The position numbers were made by a program, and so were the translations under genes. Positions 39,344-49,623 of a stretch of DNA of 64,000 nucleotides are shown here, piece by piece. Numbering within the stretch: the stretch's first letter is position 1; every line of letters begins with the position of its first letter. Source of the DNA: Denitrovibrio acetiphilus DSM 12809 (GTDB lineage: Bacteria > Chrysiogenota > Deferribacteres > Deferribacterales > Geovibrionaceae); the NCBI RefSeq assembly GCF_000025725.1, contig NC_013943.1, positions 3,038,001 to 3,102,000 on the forward strand, in the 5' to 3' direction. The notes beneath the pieces are model-generated. The model saw nothing but the letters and a program-made list of their open reading frames with translations. It made no database searches and was not told where the DNA came from.

Positions 39344-40696
39344 TTAACTGTTTTTTACTTCATCGCGCATATTTTCCCCTTTCGTCTCTCCACGTTTTCT
39401 CAGATGGACTCTGACCGGAACTCCGGAGAAACCGTGATACTCTCTTACGAGGTTCACAAGAAAACGCTGATAGGAAAAATGCACAGAGTCGGGATAGTTT
39501 ACGAAAACTACAAATTCAGGGGGGAGTATGCTCACCTGAGTTATGTAGTAGAATTTGATACGCTTATTTTTAACCACAGGCGGCTGATGTCTGTAAACGG
39601 CTTCTTCGATAATCTGCTGAAGCTTGTGGGTGCCGATACGCTTTGATGCTTCTATGTAAAGGTCTTTTGCAGCTTTGAATATTTTATAGATATTTTTCCC
39701 TGTGATGGTGGAAGTAAAAATCATCGAAGGATTATTCAGGAACTGAAGCTTATAATCGACATCTTTAAGGAAAGCCTTAGCAGCGTCGTCCTTATCTTCG
39801 ATTAGATCCCATTTGTTGACCACAAGGATAACAGGTCTGCCTGCTTCCCATGTGTCTGCTATGACCTTTACGTCTCTCTCTGTGATGCCCTCTTCAGCAT
39901 CTATAAGGCATACTGAAATATCTGCACGTTCAACAGCATCCTTCCAGCGGTAATAGCCGTATTTTTCTATTTTGTCTTTGAACATCGACTTCTTTTTGCG
40001 TATGCCGGCAGTATCAATGAGAACATATTTGTCGCCGTCCAGCTCAAAGAAAGTATCCACAGCGTCACGGGTTGTGCCTGGTATAGGAGTAACGATAAGA
40101 CGTTCCTCTCCCAGCCATTTATTTATCATGCTGGATTTACCTACATTAGGGCGTCCTGTGACGACAATTTTTATGCGTCCCTCATACGGGTCCGTAGTGT
40201 CGTGCCCCTCTGGTATGAATTTTATTATTTCGTCCAGAAGCATGTCTACGTTACGTCCGTGGGAGGCGCTTATTGCAATTATATGCTCGACTCCCATGCG
40301 GTAGAAGTCATATATGAAGTCCTCTTTGCTGTCAGAGTCGACTTTGTTCACTACGAGCTGGAATGGTTTATTTTTATGACGGAGCAGGTCTATAACTATT
40401 TCGTCCAGCGGGTGAACGCCTTCCGTTCCGTCAGCCATGAGTATAAAGTAATCCGCTTCGTCCAGTGCAGAGTAAAACTGCTGCTGCATCTCTTTTTTTA
40501 CGAGTTCTTCTTTCAGGTCAAAACCGGCAGTGTCCACTATGCGGAATTTTTCGCCTTCCCATTCAGTAGTGAACTCAATGCGGTCACGTGTAACACCAGG
40601 CATGTCATCGACTATCGCAAGGCGTTTGCCGGCGAGTCTGTTAAAAAGTGTTGATTTACCAACGTTTGGTCTGCCGATAATTCCGACTGTAAACAT
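39344..40696 (-). CDS. der: Ribosome-assembly GTPase Der (EngA)
   Basis: A 450-residue protein with two tandem GTPase domains, each with GRPNVGKS(T/S), DTAG and NKVD or NKWD, and a C-terminal KH-like domain (QPPVVKNKRIKFYYITQ, GFSGVPVRVHLRKR). It helps 50S subunit maturation. It is the third gene of argH-lipoprotein-der on the - strand, 15 nt after the lipoprotein. Confidence 0.97.
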   Translation of the reverse strand: MFTVGIIGRPNVGKSTLFNRLAGKRLAIVDDMPGVTRDRIEFTTEWEGEKFRIVDTAGFDLKEELVKKEMQQQFYSALDEADYFILMADGTEGVHPLDEIVIDLLRHKNKPFQLVVNKVDSDSKEDFIYDFYRMGVEHIIAISASHGRNVDMLLDEIIKFIPEGHDTTDPYEGRIKIVVTGRPNVGKSSMINKWLGEERLIVTPIPGTTRDAVDTFFELDGDKYVLIDTAGIRKKKSMFKDKIEKYGYYRWKDAVERADISVCLIDAEEGITERDVKVIADTWEAGRPVILVVNKWDLIEDKDDAAKAFLKDVDYKLQFLNNPSMIFTSTITGKNIYKIFKAAKDLYIEASKRIGTHKLQQIIEEAVYRHQPPVVKNKRIKFYYITQVSILPPEFVVFVNYPDSVHFSYQRFLVNLVREYHGFSGVPVRVHLRKRGETKGENMRDEVKNS

Positions 40697-40711
40697 ATAT
40701 TTGTATCCTTA

Positions 40712-41575
40712 TTATTTGCAAAATCTGTAGCTGGCAGTGGTTGAGCGCAGCTTTGTGTTAAGAGCATTTACAGTTATATCGATGCAGTTGTCAAACTCTT
40801 TCTCATATACTGCGTATGGAACTGCGGTTGTGATAGTTTCACATGAAACATCGTTGCACACTTTTGTTTCATATGATGCTGCACCTTTTACGCTGTCCCA
40901 CACAATGCGTGCTGCCCCGCCTATAAAAACGGCGGTGAGTCCTGTTATCTCAGGCAAAGGTTCCGGTTTGGTCTCAGGTAGAATGCTGACTGGAAATCTT
41001 TCTCCTCTGTTTCCGTAGGAATCCATAAGAGATATCTCCACATTATTGTTAACAATATCTTTTTGCTCTGCTTTCGCTGTTGTGTAGCCAGTCTGGACAA
41101 TACTTTTTCCGCCGGAATATATGTCCATACGGATAAAATCAGAACTTGGGGTTACATCCAGAATTACCGCACCATCGTCCTGTGTCACTTCTATATCCTG
41201 TACAACAGGCGGGATAGAGAAAACAACAGGGTAAAGCCTTGGCGCTGAGAGCAGTTTATATTTGATAGTCTTTTTTGTAACCTTGTAAACGTATGCCTGA
41301 TCCGGCTGAACATCAGTGTCTATGAAGTCCTCACCCGGAGTGAGAACTTTCAGCCTGGAGTAGGACGAGCACTCAGAGCCGACAAAATCTGCTTTTTCGA
41401 CTATAAGGAATGCTTTTTCGTTATTCGCGATAAAAAAACCTTCCGGCTGTGCCTTTACAATTACGCTCTTCGGGTACTGGACATTCTCCAGAGACTCCTT
41501 AGGGATTGGGTCAGTCTTCTTTCCGCAGGCTGTAAGTATCAGAAGGGCTGCAAAAAGCAGGCTAATATATTTCAT
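40712..41575 (-). CDS. Lipoprotein with fibronectin-like beta domains
   Basis: A 287-residue lipoprotein with signal peptide ([12 protein letters not shown], then [12 protein letters not shown] after the lipidated Cys). The mature part is mostly beta and includes segments such as [24 protein letters not shown] and [30 protein letters not shown], which resembles a fibronectin type III strand pattern. The CGKKxDPxP start recalls short LptM-like lipoproteins, but this one is much longer. It overlaps argH by 14 nt. Function unknown. Confidence 0.75.
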   Translation of the reverse strand: MKYISLLFAALLILTACGKKTDPIPKESLENVQYPKSVIVKAQPEGFFIANNEKAFLIVEKADFVGSECSSYSRLKVLTPGEDFIDTDVQPDQAYVYKVTKKTIKYKLLSAPRLYPVVFSIPPVVQDIEVTQDDGAVILDVTPSSDFIRMDIYSGGKSIVQTGYTTAKAEQKDIVNNNVEISLMDSYGNRGERFPVSILPETKPEPLPEITGLTAVFIGGAARIVWDSVKGAASYETKVCNDVSCETITTAVPYAVYEKEFDNCIDITVNALNTKLRSTTASYRFCK

Positions 41576-42947
41576 TTAAAAACTTCTTTGCGCTTTTGAT
41601 CTGTTCTTTTACAGAGGATTCCGCAGTACCGCCGTAAGCGACCCTGCTGTTAACAGAGGCTCTGACAGTTATATACTGATAGATGTCATCGGTGATAACG
41701 TCGGTGAATCTTGCAAATTCATCCATAGAAAGTTCGCTCAGGTCAACGCCTTTTTCAATGGCGTATGCAACGGCAGAACCGACTATATGGTGAGACTGGC
41801 GGAAAGGAACTCCTTTGCGTACAAGGTAGTCAGCGAGGTCTGTAGCAGTTGAATATCCGTTTCCTGCTGATTTTTCCATTTTGTCCTTTCTGAGCGTCAT
41901 CTTTTCAACCATCGGAGAGAAAATCTTCAGTGATGCCTTAATAGTATCCACGGCGTCAAAAACAGGCTCTTTGTCTTCCTGCATATCTTTGTTGTATGCC
42001 AGCGGAAGTCCCTTCATAGTGGTGAGCAGGCTGATAAGGCTGCCGTAAACACGTCCTGTCTTGCCTCTGATCAGCTCCGGCATGTCGGGGTTTTTCTTCT
42101 GAGGCATGATTGATGAGCCAGTGCAGAAGTCGTCAGAAAGCTCAATAAAGCTGAACTCTGATGCAGAGTAAATTATAAGCTCTTCTGAAAACCTTGAAAG
42201 ATGCATCTGGCATATCGAACACGCAGCCAGAAACTCTAACGCAAAATCCCTGTCGGAAACAGAGTCGAGACTGTTTTCCGTGGGAGCTTTGAATCCGAGC
42301 TCTGCTGCTGTGAAGTGCCTGTCTATGTTAAATGTTGTCCCCGCAAGTGCTCCCGCCCCGAGAGGACAGAAATCCATACGTTCCAGACAGTCTGCGAATC
42401 TTGAGAAATCTCTTTTGATCATCTGAAAGTAAGCCATTGCCCAATGTGCGAAGAGTATAGGCTGCGCAGTCTGAAGGTGGGTGAATCCCGGCATCATGAC
42501 TTCATGTTCTGCTTCTGCTTTTTTCATCAGAGTGTTGAGAAGTTCTGCGATGAGTGCCTGAATTTCAATAATTTCAGCTTTGAGATACATCCGGAAATCA
42601 ACAGCGACCTGATCGTTTCTGCTTCTCGCTGTATGAAGACGTTTTCCTGCGTCGCCGACAAGCTCCGTCAGGCGTTTTTCAACGGCCATGTGGATGTCCT
42701 CGTCCTCTGTTTTCCACTCAAGCTTACCGGTTTCTATCTCCTGCAAAACCTGATTCAGCCCTTTTATTATGCTGTCACGGTCTTCCGTAGAGATTATCTC
42801 CTGCTTTGCCAGCATTTTAGCGTGTGCTATGCTGCCTTTGATGTCATATTTATAAAATCTGTTATCAAAGTGAACAGACGCATTGAATTCTTCAACAAAC
42901 TTGTCAGTGGGCAGTGAAAATCTTCCGCCCCACATCTTTTCAGACAT
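41562..42947 (-). CDS. argH: Argininosuccinate lyase
   Basis: A 461-residue enzyme that splits argininosuccinate to arginine and fumarate, the last step of arginine synthesis. Fumarase-superfamily motifs: [34 protein letters not shown], and the signature [12 protein letters not shown]. Full-length; ATG preceded by GAGGTAG. It leads the argH-lipoprotein-der unit. The 227-bp gap toward dnaJ shows nothing distinct. Confidence 0.97.
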   Translation of the reverse strand: MSEKMWGGRFSLPTDKFVEEFNASVHFDNRFYKYDIKGSIAHAKMLAKQEIISTEDRDSIIKGLNQVLQEIETGKLEWKTEDEDIHMAVEKRLTELVGDAGKRLHTARSRNDQVAVDFRMYLKAEIIEIQALIAELLNTLMKKAEAEHEVMMPGFTHLQTAQPILFAHWAMAYFQMIKRDFSRFADCLERMDFCPLGAGALAGTTFNIDRHFTAAELGFKAPTENSLDSVSDRDFALEFLAACSICQMHLSRFSEELIIYSASEFSFIELSDDFCTGSSIMPQKKNPDMPELIRGKTGRVYGSLISLLTTMKGLPLAYNKDMQEDKEPVFDAVDTIKASLKIFSPMVEKMTLRKDKMEKSAGNGYSTATDLADYLVRKGVPFRQSHHIVGSAVAYAIEKGVDLSELSMDEFARFTDVITDDIYQYITVRASVNSRVAYGGTAESSVKEQIKSAKKFLNEIY

Positions 42948-43174
42948 ATCGATCTACCTCTAACTATTGTATGTTTGATTTATATTATAAATGGCTGAAA
43001 AACACAACAGACATAACGTCAGACCATGACTGTAACCTGAGAAGTTCAGATTTACAGTCTCTAAATATATTAGAAGATGAAAGAGGAAAAGCTCAAAAAA
43101 GATAGTTGGTCTGCTCACCCTTTCACTTGGGATGCTGATTATAATTAAAAATATATTAACTTAATGCCGGCTGC

Positions 43175-44296
43175 CTAGCTGAAGAAGTTTTTCATTTTGT
43201 CCCATATAGTTTTGTGAGTTGAATAATTATCATCAGTGGTGGCACCGTCAAATTTCTGTAAAAGTTCCTTCTGCTCCTTAGTAAGCTTAGTAGGTAACAG
43301 AACTTTTATGTCTATGTTCATATTCCCTATACCGTAGCCCTGAACATCCGGCAGGCCTTTCCCTTTGAGTACGATTCTGTCGCCCGGTTGTGTTCCGGCT
43401 TTGATTTCGAGTTTTTCTTTGCCTTCCAGCGTGGATATCTCCAGCTCTTTTCCAAGCACTGCATCCACAAAGGATATTGGAAGCTCTACAAATATGTCTC
43501 GTCCGTCTCTGCGGAAGAAGTCATGCTCTATAACGTTTATCTCGACATAAAGATCCCCTGAAGGACCTCCGTTCATCCCTGCGTTCCCTTTACCGGTCAC
43601 CCGCAGTGTCATGCCACTTTCAATTCCTGCTGGTATCTTGAGATTAATTTTACTTTTTACCCTATGTGTACCTGCACCTTTGCACTCGGTACATACTTCT
43701 TTGATTACCTGCCCTGTTCCCCCGCAGTTTGAGCAAGGTGTGCTTATAGCAAAAAGTCCCTGCCTGCGCTGAACAGTACCGGAACCGTTACATGTCGGGC
43801 ATGTTTCCATTGCTCCTGGTTCTGCACCGGAACCGTCACATCGTTTACAATTTTCTGTTTTTGGAATCTCAATCTCTTTTTCGACACCGAATGCTGCCTC
43901 CATGAATGTTATGTCCATATCATACTGGATGCTCTGACCTTTCTGGGGTCTGCGTTTGCGTTTAGTGTTGCCGGTTGTGCCGAAAAAGTCGCCAAAGACA
44001 TCACCGAAGAATTCTTCAAAAATGGTTTCCCCGCCGAAGTTGCCTCCGCCTCCGCTACTGCTGAATCCGCCGTTTTCGTCAAAAACACGACCGTACTGGT
44101 CATATTGTGCGCGTTTTGTACCATCTGAAAGTACTTGATAAGCTTCGTTTATTTCACGAAATTTCTCTTCGGCGGCTTTGTCCCCAGGATTTCTGTCCGG
44201 GTGGTATTGCATTGCGAGTTTGCGGTATGCTTTTTTAAGTTCTGCTTCTGTGGCGTTTCTTTTAACGCCGAGTGATTCGTAATAATCTTTGGACAT
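43175..44296 (-). CDS. dnaJ: Chaperone DnaJ
   Basis: A 373-residue type I J-protein: J domain with HPD ([11 protein letters not shown]), Gly/Phe-rich linker (~75-110), zinc domain with four CxxCxGxG-like motifs ([32 protein letters not shown]) and C-terminal substrate domain. It stimulates DnaK ATP hydrolysis. It follows dnaK with a 155-bp gap that contains a terminator hairpin, so it may be partly or wholly transcribed on its own. Confidence 0.97.
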   Translation of the reverse strand: MSKDYYESLGVKRNATEAELKKAYRKLAMQYHPDRNPGDKAAEEKFREINEAYQVLSDGTKRAQYDQYGRVFDENGGFSSSGGGGNFGGETIFEEFFGDVFGDFFGTTGNTKRKRRPQKGQSIQYDMDITFMEAAFGVEKEIEIPKTENCKRCDGSGAEPGAMETCPTCNGSGTVQRRQGLFAISTPCSNCGGTGQVIKEVCTECKGAGTHRVKSKINLKIPAGIESGMTLRVTGKGNAGMNGGPSGDLYVEINVIEHDFFRRDGRDIFVELPISFVDAVLGKELEISTLEGKEKLEIKAGTQPGDRIVLKGKGLPDVQGYGIGNMNIDIKVLLPTKLTKEQKELLQKFDGATTDDNYSTHKTIWDKMKNFFS

Positions 44297-44398
44297 TTAT
44301 ATTTCCCCGTAGTTTTGAAAGCTAGTCGAGAAGGGCAGTCTACCCTTTCTGCATATTTCAGCAGTGGCGAGTATAGCCCACCTGGATTAAATTTCAAG

Positions 44399-44429
44399 AA
44401 AAAGGGCGATGTAAAAGGATACACCGCCC
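44399..44429 (-). terminator. Rho-independent terminator after dnaK
   Basis: On the - strand: GGGCGGTGTA (complement of 44420-44429), short loop, TACATCGCCC (complement of 44404-44413), then U-run from the A-tract 44399-44403. Located between dnaK and dnaJ. Confidence 0.75.
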
Positions 44430-44451
44430 ACAAAATCTATGATTTAAAGGA

Positions 44452-46389
44452 TTATTTTTTGTCTTCGTCCTTTACTTCTTCGAATTCTGCATCGACTACG
44501 TCGTCAGCAGGTTTTTCTTCGCCGGAGTCAGCACCGGCATCTGCTCCGCCTTCAGCGTTTGCAGCATTTTCAGCCTGAGCAGTTTTATATATCTCTTCTG
44601 CTAGTTTGTGAGCAGACTGAGTCAGCTTATCTATAGCTGCTTTGATAACTTCCGGATCTTCGCCTGTGTTGGCATCTTTAAGTTCCTGAAGTGCTTCTTC
44701 GATAGATTTTTTAGTTGCTTCGTCAACTTTGTCACCATGCTCTGTCAGAGATTTATCTGTTGAGTAGATAAGTGTGTCGGCTTGGTTTTTAACTTCCACA
44801 AGCTCTTTTTTCTTCTTATCTGCCTCAGCGTTCACTTCTGCATCTTTTACCATTTGATCAATCTCTTCATCAGAGAGACCGCTTGTAGGGGTGATGCGGA
44901 TGGACTGTTCTTTGCCTGTTCCCTGATCTTTAGCGGAAACATGGAGAATACCGTTTGCATCTATGTCGAAAGTAACTTCGATCTGAGGAATACCGCGTGG
45001 TGCAGCGGGGATACCCACAAGGTCGAAACGTCCGATTGATTTGTTGTCAGCAGACATTTCACGTTCACCCTGAAGGACACTGATAGTAACAGATGTCTGG
45101 TTGTCAGCAGCAGTTGTAAACACCTGAGACTGACGTGCAGGGATAGTTGTGTTTCTTGTAATGACTTTTGTCATTACACCGCCGAGTGTTTCTATACCGA
45201 GGGAAAGAGGTGTAACGTCCAGAAGGAGTACGTCTTTCACGTCGCCGGCAAGAACAGCACCCTGAATAGCAGCACCGACAGCAACCACTTCATCAGGATT
45301 AATACCTTTATGAGGTTCTTTACCGAAGAATTCTTTAACACGTTTCTGTACGAGAGGCATTCTTGTCATACCACCTACAAGGATAACTTCCTGAATCTCG
45401 CTTGCGGCTACACCTGCGTCTTTCAGTGCTTTTTTGCAAGGCTCAAGAGAACTTTCCACAAGGTCGCCGACAAGTGACTCAAATTTGCTTCTGGAAAGTT
45501 TTACCACAAGGTGTTTAGGACCGGATGCATCTGCTGTGATGAACGGAAGGTTGATCTCTGTTTCGCCCGCACTTGAAAGCTCGTGTTTAGCTTTTTCAGC
45601 AGCTTCTTTAAGACGCTGAAGAGCCATTTTGTCATTTTTAAGATCAATGCCGTTCTCTTTTTTGAACTCGCCAATAAGCCATTCAACAACGCGCATATCA
45701 AAGTCGTCACCACCAAGGAATGTGTCACCGTTAGTGGATTTAACCTCAAATACCCCGTCGCCGAGCTCAAGGATGGATATATCGAATGTACCGCCCCCAA
45801 GGTCGTATACAGCGATTTTCTCATCATTCTTTTTGTCCAGACCATATGCGAGTGCAGCGGCTGTAGGCTCGTTTATGATACGCTGAACATTCAGTCCGGC
45901 GATCTTACCGGCATCTTTAGTAGCCTGACGCTGTGCGTCGTTAAAGTAAGCAGGAACAGTGATAACAGCTTCAGTAACTGTTTCACCAAGATAGTCCTCG
46001 GCAGTGGATTTCAGCTTCTGAAGGATCATTGCTGATATCTCCTGCGGAGCGTATTTTTTACCTTTTACCTCAACCCATGCGTCCTGATTGTCTGAGGGAA
46101 CGATTTTGTAGGGGAGGATGTCTTTGGCTTTTTTAACCTGAGGACCGTCAACTTTTCTACCGATCAGTCTTTTGATGGAAAAGATGGTATTTTCAGGGTT
46201 TGTGATAGCCTGACGTTTTGCAAGCTGACCGACAAGTTTGTCTGTGTCAGTGAATGCAACAACTGAAGGAGTGGTAAGTGTTCCCTCAGAGTTCGCGATA
46301 ACCTTTGGTTTACCACCCTCCATAACGCTTACACAGGAGTTTGTAGTACCAAGGTCGATACCTATAACTTTTTGAGATTTAGTAGCCAT
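44452..46389 (-). CDS. dnaK: Chaperone DnaK (Hsp70)
   Basis: A 645-residue Hsp70. Signatures: [40 protein letters not shown] in the ATPase domain; [16 protein letters not shown] in the substrate domain; acidic C-terminus [20 protein letters not shown]. It is downstream of grpE in the CIRCE-controlled hrcA-grpE-dnaK unit. Confidence 0.98.
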   Translation of the reverse strand: MATKSQKVIGIDLGTTNSCVSVMEGGKPKVIANSEGTLTTPSVVAFTDTDKLVGQLAKRQAITNPENTIFSIKRLIGRKVDGPQVKKAKDILPYKIVPSDNQDAWVEVKGKKYAPQEISAMILQKLKSTAEDYLGETVTEAVITVPAYFNDAQRQATKDAGKIAGLNVQRIINEPTAAALAYGLDKKNDEKIAVYDLGGGTFDISILELGDGVFEVKSTNGDTFLGGDDFDMRVVEWLIGEFKKENGIDLKNDKMALQRLKEAAEKAKHELSSAGETEINLPFITADASGPKHLVVKLSRSKFESLVGDLVESSLEPCKKALKDAGVAASEIQEVILVGGMTRMPLVQKRVKEFFGKEPHKGINPDEVVAVGAAIQGAVLAGDVKDVLLLDVTPLSLGIETLGGVMTKVITRNTTIPARQSQVFTTAADNQTSVTISVLQGEREMSADNKSIGRFDLVGIPAAPRGIPQIEVTFDIDANGILHVSAKDQGTGKEQSIRITPTSGLSDEEIDQMVKDAEVNAEADKKKKELVEVKNQADTLIYSTDKSLTEHGDKVDEATKKSIEEALQELKDANTGEDPEVIKAAIDKLTQSAHKLAEEIYKTAQAENAANAEGGADAGADSGEEKPADDVVDAEFEEVKDEDKK

Positions 46390-46454
46390 AAAATTATCTC
46401 CTTTTATCTATGTTTTTTACTAATATCCAGAAATTTTCTGCTTACTGCAGATCA

Positions 46455-47006
46455 TTAACTTTTCTTATTCACTTTAACTTTTGAAGGGCGGACAACCCTG
46501 CCGTGCAGTTTGTAACCCTTTTGCAGTATCATCAGCACTGCGTTGTTTTTATAATTGTCGTCATTGTCTACCATAAGCGCTTCGTGATAGAGCGGGTTGA
46601 ACTCGTCGCCGATGTTCAGCTCTATCTCCTCCAGACCGTTCTTCTCCAGAACTTCACGCATCTGCTTAAGCGTAAGCTCCACCCCCTGTTTCAGTGATTC
46701 CACTGGGTTATCAGGGTTGATATGATCCAGAGAGGTCTCGAAGTTGTCCATAACAGGGAAAAGCCCTGCAATAAGGTTCTGGTTGGAAAATTTGAGTTTA
46801 TCATCAAATTCCTTGACCAGTCTTTTACGGACATTCTCCAGATCTGCTATGGTGCGAAGCTCATTCTCTTTCGCCTCATTAAGCTGCTCAAGAAGGCGCA
46901 TGTTCTGTTCCTGAAGAACAGTTATCTCGTCTTTCTCTTCCGTTTCCGCAGATTCAGAGTTTTCGTCTTCGGGATTTTGTCCCTTTTCGTCCTTAATCTC
47001 TTCCAT
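46455..47006 (-). CDS. grpE: Nucleotide exchange factor GrpE
   Basis: A 183-residue protein with an acidic N-terminus, a long coiled coil (~25-85, including DLENVRKRLVKEFD) and the C-terminal beta domain (GDEFNPLYHEALM, then ILMILQKGYKLHGRVVRPSKVKV), typical of GrpE. It releases ADP from DnaK. It begins 8 nt after the hrcA stop. Confidence 0.95.
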   Translation of the reverse strand: MEEIKDEKGQNPEDENSESAETEEKDEITVLQEQNMRLLEQLNEAKENELRTIADLENVRKRLVKEFDDKLKFSNQNLIAGLFPVMDNFETSLDHINPDNPVESLKQGVELTLKQMREVLEKNGLEEIELNIGDEFNPLYHEALMVDNDDNYKNNAVLMILQKGYKLHGRVVRPSKVKVNKKS

Positions 47007-47014
47007 CTATTTCC

Positions 47015-48055
47015 TCACTTGCTCTCTAAAAATTTCCCTAGAATGTCAGTGACTATCTCCGCAGAGCAGTCCACGACAGAGATCACGTCAGAGTATCTCA
47101 TCCTTTTTGGTCCAATGATGCCGAGCATCCCGACAACATTTCCCCCTCTGGAGTATGTTTTTGTCACAAGCCCCAGTTCGGATATCTCCTCTCTTCCTAT
47201 CTCTGTTCCGACAAATATATTTACACCTTTTTCGTTCTGGCATTTGTCCAGAATGTCAAAGATAAATTTCTTCTCTTCAAAAGTTCCGAGCAGCCCTTTA
47301 AGTCTGGATACATCGCTGAATTCCGGTAAGTCAAGTATGCCGGATGCACTGCTCATAAAAATATCCGAGTCGCCGCTGCTTTTGGCAAATACGGCTTCAG
47401 CCATGGATGATACGTTCTGAAAAAGATGATCCATCGTCCGCTTATCGTCTTTCATCTCTTCTACTATTTCGGACTTAACTTCCATCAGGCTTTTGTTTTC
47501 AAAGTGAGCGTTAAGGTAGTTGCTCACCTGTACTAAGTCTGACTCTGTGGTTGTCGTCGGAACCTCTATCATAACGTTATGCACTATGCCTGTACGCGCA
47601 ACTATCACAGCAAGTACGGTTATTGAACTCAGCCGTACAAACTCTATGTGTTTCAGCAGCATAGTGTTCAGTTTCGGTGATATAACAAACCCTACTGAGC
47701 TTGTCAGTTTGCCGAGGCTGTCGCTGATCTTCTTAAGCACACCGTTGATGTTATCTGCGCCGCAGTCTGCTCTCAGGCTGCTTATTATCGATTCTTTATC
47801 CGCATCAAATGTTACAAGCTTGTCTATGTAGTATCTGTATCCTTCGTCAGAGGGGACACGTCCGGAGGATGTGTGCGGCTGCATTATGAATCCCTTGTCT
47901 TCAAGGTCGCTCATAATGTTTCGTATGGACGCAGGTCCAAGCTTAAGCGGTCCTGTTTTGGAAATAAAACGTGAACCGACAGGCTCGTTGCTCTGCACAA
48001 ACTCCTCAATAATTGTTTTAAGGACGATTTCCTCTCTTTCGTTAAGAAAACTCAC
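47015..48055 (-). CDS. hrcA: Heat-inducible transcriptional repressor HrcA
   Basis: A 346-residue repressor. The N-terminal winged helix (ILKTIIEEFVQSNEPVGSRFI-like start, GPASIRNIMSDLEDKGFI, QPHTSSGRVPSDEGYRYYID) is diagnostic, and the C-terminal domain holds the GroE-sensing part. It binds the CIRCE operator upstream of its own gene and so controls the whole heat-shock unit. Confidence 0.96.
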   Translation of the reverse strand: MSFLNEREEIVLKTIIEEFVQSNEPVGSRFISKTGPLKLGPASIRNIMSDLEDKGFIMQPHTSSGRVPSDEGYRYYIDKLVTFDADKESIISSLRADCGADNINGVLKKISDSLGKLTSSVGFVISPKLNTMLLKHIEFVRLSSITVLAVIVARTGIVHNVMIEVPTTTTESDLVQVSNYLNAHFENKSLMEVKSEIVEEMKDDKRTMDHLFQNVSSMAEAVFAKSSGDSDIFMSSASGILDLPEFSDVSRLKGLLGTFEEKKFIFDILDKCQNEKGVNIFVGTEIGREEISELGLVTKTYSRGGNVVGMLGIIGPKRMRYSDVISVVDCSAEIVTDILGKFLESK

Positions 48056-48177
48056 AGTTACCTCATGTTAAACCCTGCATTTAATTCCGTTTTCAGTTGC
48101 AGGAGACGGGCAATACTGCTTTTTGCAGTCAGATATCTCCATCGTATTTTTGTTGTGGAGTATATCTTTTTTAGTTA

Positions 48178-48204
48178 TTAGCACTCGGAGGGGTTGAGTG
48201 CTAA
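48178..48204 (-). promoter_or_regulatory. CIRCE operator (HrcA binding site)
   Basis: Perfect inverted repeat TTAGCACTC (48178-48186), 9-bp spacer, GAGTGCTAA (48196-48204), exactly the CIRCE consensus. It lies between the -10 box and hrcA. Confidence 0.97.
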
Positions 48205-48211
48205 CAATGAT

Positions 48212-48240
48212 AGAATAAGAATTCATCCTTTTTGTGTCAA
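48212..48240 (-). promoter_or_regulatory. Sigma70-type promoter of hrcA-grpE-dnaK
   Basis: On the - strand: -35 TTGACA (complement of 48235-48240), 17-bp spacer, -10 TATTCT (complement of 48212-48217). The CIRCE begins about 7 bp after the -10 box, so HrcA would block initiation. Confidence 0.85.
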
Positions 48241-48269
48241 GGACTTTTTGGTCTGGTTATTTATAGAAA

Positions 48270-49094
48270 TCATCTTATCTGATCAAGGGCATCACGGATA
48301 ACGCCGAAGGCTTTTGCTGCCCCCTGCTGAATATATATATCAGGTCTGCAAACTCTGGTAGAGTCAGGGTCGGGGTTTATAGTAATAACTTTTGCTCCGT
48401 GGGACTGCAAAGATTTTGCTATGTAGTCATTGGTGGGGATCTCGCTGCTTGAGCCTACTAGGAATATAAGATCCGGTATATGTACTTCGTCTAAAAACTG
48501 CCTGTAATTATTGTATTGGTGCAGGTGCTCAACATACTCCCAGTCGCCGAACATTAAAACATTCGGACGGAGGAGAGAGGAGCAGTGCGGGCAGAGGGGC
48601 ATGTCTGATGCGGACATTGTTTCGTAGTCCAGTTCGCATAAAGGTACCTGATCGTTTTGTTCATACATAAAACGGCATCCGTTTCCGTTCATGCACTGTA
48701 TTCGCCAGATAGAGCCATGCACTTCCATAACTTTTGATTCGTCCAGACCGGATATAAGGTGGTAGCCGTCTGTGTTGGTTGTATGCACAAAGGCGTTTTT
48801 AAAATAATTATTCAGCATGTCATTTATTATCTCATAGCCTATGTGCGGAGTGTTTTCGCGTGCGTTTCGTCTACGCCATTCGTAAAATGCCCAGCTGTGG
48901 TGTGCCTGAGTGCGGAAAGAGTGGGGGGAGGCAAGTTCCTGCGGGTGCAGTCCCTTCTCTTTGAAAATGGGGAAGTTGCGCCAATAGCCGTCACGGTCGC
49001 GAAAGGTTGGTATGCCGGAATCAGCGCTCATGCCTGCACTGGTGAGGAAAAGGCATGTTTGTGCATCTTTAAGAAGTGTTATAAGGTTGTCCAT
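48270..49094 (-). CDS. Sir2-family NAD-dependent protein deacylase (sirtuin)
   Basis: About 274 residues from the ATG at 49094, which has an AGGG site at a good distance; the frame is open to 49196, but the extra residues are non-family sequence. Motifs: TSAGMSADSGIPTFRD (NAD binding), THNTD-like TTNTDGYH, catalytic His in EVHGSIW, a zinc site with C-x5-C and CPHC, and VGSSSEI. The zinc knuckle first pair is wider (C-x5-C) than the usual CxxC. It removes acyl groups from lysine using NAD. Confidence 0.9.
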   Translation of the reverse strand: MDNLITLLKDAQTCLFLTSAGMSADSGIPTFRDRDGYWRNFPIFKEKGLHPQELASPHSFRTQAHHSWAFYEWRRRNARENTPHIGYEIINDMLNNYFKNAFVHTTNTDGYHLISGLDESKVMEVHGSIWRIQCMNGNGCRFMYEQNDQVPLCELDYETMSASDMPLCPHCSSLLRPNVLMFGDWEYVEHLHQYNNYRQFLDEVHIPDLIFLVGSSSEIPTNDYIAKSLQSHGAKVITINPDPDSTRVCRPDIYIQQGAAKAFGVIRDALDQIR

Positions 49095-49134
49095 CCAGTA
49101 TCCCTTTTTACTGGAATTATAGCATGAATTGGTG

Positions 49135-49196
49135 TTGGGCACAGTATTTTGCAGAGCCTCAACAGCCCGAAGAGGCGATCTTAAGACTGTGCCCAA
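49135..49196. repeat. Nested inverted repeat (cruciform/hairpin element)
   Basis: Outer arms TTGGGCACAGT (49135-49145) and ACTGTGCCCAA (49186-49196), 11 bp perfect; inner arms GCCTC (49156-49160) and GAGGC (49172-49176). It lies just upstream of the sirtuin start and outside any convincing gene. Origin unknown; it might be a palindromic repeat unit or a structured leader. Confidence 0.6.
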
Positions 49197-49230
49197 AGCA
49201 TTACGTTTGATGAACCTAATCTAAAAGAAC

Positions 49231-49256
49231 AAAAAGACTATAGCATTAGCCTTTTT
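49231..49256 (-). terminator. Terminator-like hairpin after DUF2917 gene
   Basis: AAAAAGACTA (49231-49240), 6-nt loop, TAGCCTTTTT (49247-49256) with one mismatch; the A-tract gives a U-run on the - strand. It follows the DUF2917 stop at 49265. Confidence 0.55.
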
Positions 49257-49264
49257 GTAATCGC

Positions 49265-49522
49265 CTAATGTGCCATTTCGCCCGGAATATCTTTTCTGAG
49301 AGTAAAAGCAAAACTGACAGCGGCATCTTCCAAAGCTTCAAGTACAATTTTATCTTTTGTTATCAGGCTGATGTCTTGCCCTTTCTGCAGGACAATATCA
49401 CCAAAACCGTGACCTGCTGTGATCCATAGCTTGCCCTCAGTACATGATATACTTGCAAACTCATGGCTTTCGATGGACATTGTCTGAAATCTTTTAAGCT
49501 GCTCCACGTTTTTCTGTGTCAC
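49265..49522 (-). CDS. DUF2917 family protein
   Basis: An 85-residue protein of predicted all-beta fold (FASISCTEGKLWITAGHGFGDIVLQKGQDI), matching the DUF2917 pattern in which a WxT-G-x-x-D segment forms a cupin-like sheet. Function is unknown. It is divergent from a MocR-type regulator across a 101-bp region with repeated operator-like sequences, and may be controlled by it; this pairing is familiar in other bacteria. Confidence 0.75.
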   Translation of the reverse strand: MTQKNVEQLKRFQTMSIESHEFASISCTEGKLWITAGHGFGDIVLQKGQDISLITKDKIVLEALEDAAVSFAFTLRKDIPGEMAH

Positions 49523-49568
49523 ACTGTTACCCTCATTTGATTTATGATTGTAATATATTCAGTAAACA

Positions 49569-49612
49569 GTTACCATAACAGATACAGAAAACAGGAAATG
49601 TTACCATAACAG
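49569..49612. promoter_or_regulatory. Tandem 13-bp operator candidate between DUF2917 and MocR genes
   Basis: GTTACCATAACAG occurs twice in the same orientation, at 49569-49581 and 49600-49612, 31 bp apart start to start (three helical turns). Each copy has a palindromic core GTTA-CCA-TAAC. The second copy ends 11 bp before the MocR start. MocR/GntR-type regulators often bind such repeated sites. Confidence 0.7.
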
Positions 49613-49623
49613 TTGAGGGTGAT

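Noticed and set aside
42914-43105. Small + strand gene between argH and dnaJ
   Set aside because: 63 codons with no ribosome site and no protein-like pattern, partly antisense to argH.
46722-47420. 232-residue + strand frame across grpE and hrcA
   Set aside because: Antisense to two clear genes of the heat-shock unit and without family features.
49095-49196. Longer N-terminus of the sirtuin from 49196
   Set aside because: The extra 34 residues are encoded by the nested palindrome and are not sirtuin-like; the ATG at 49094 has a good ribosome site.
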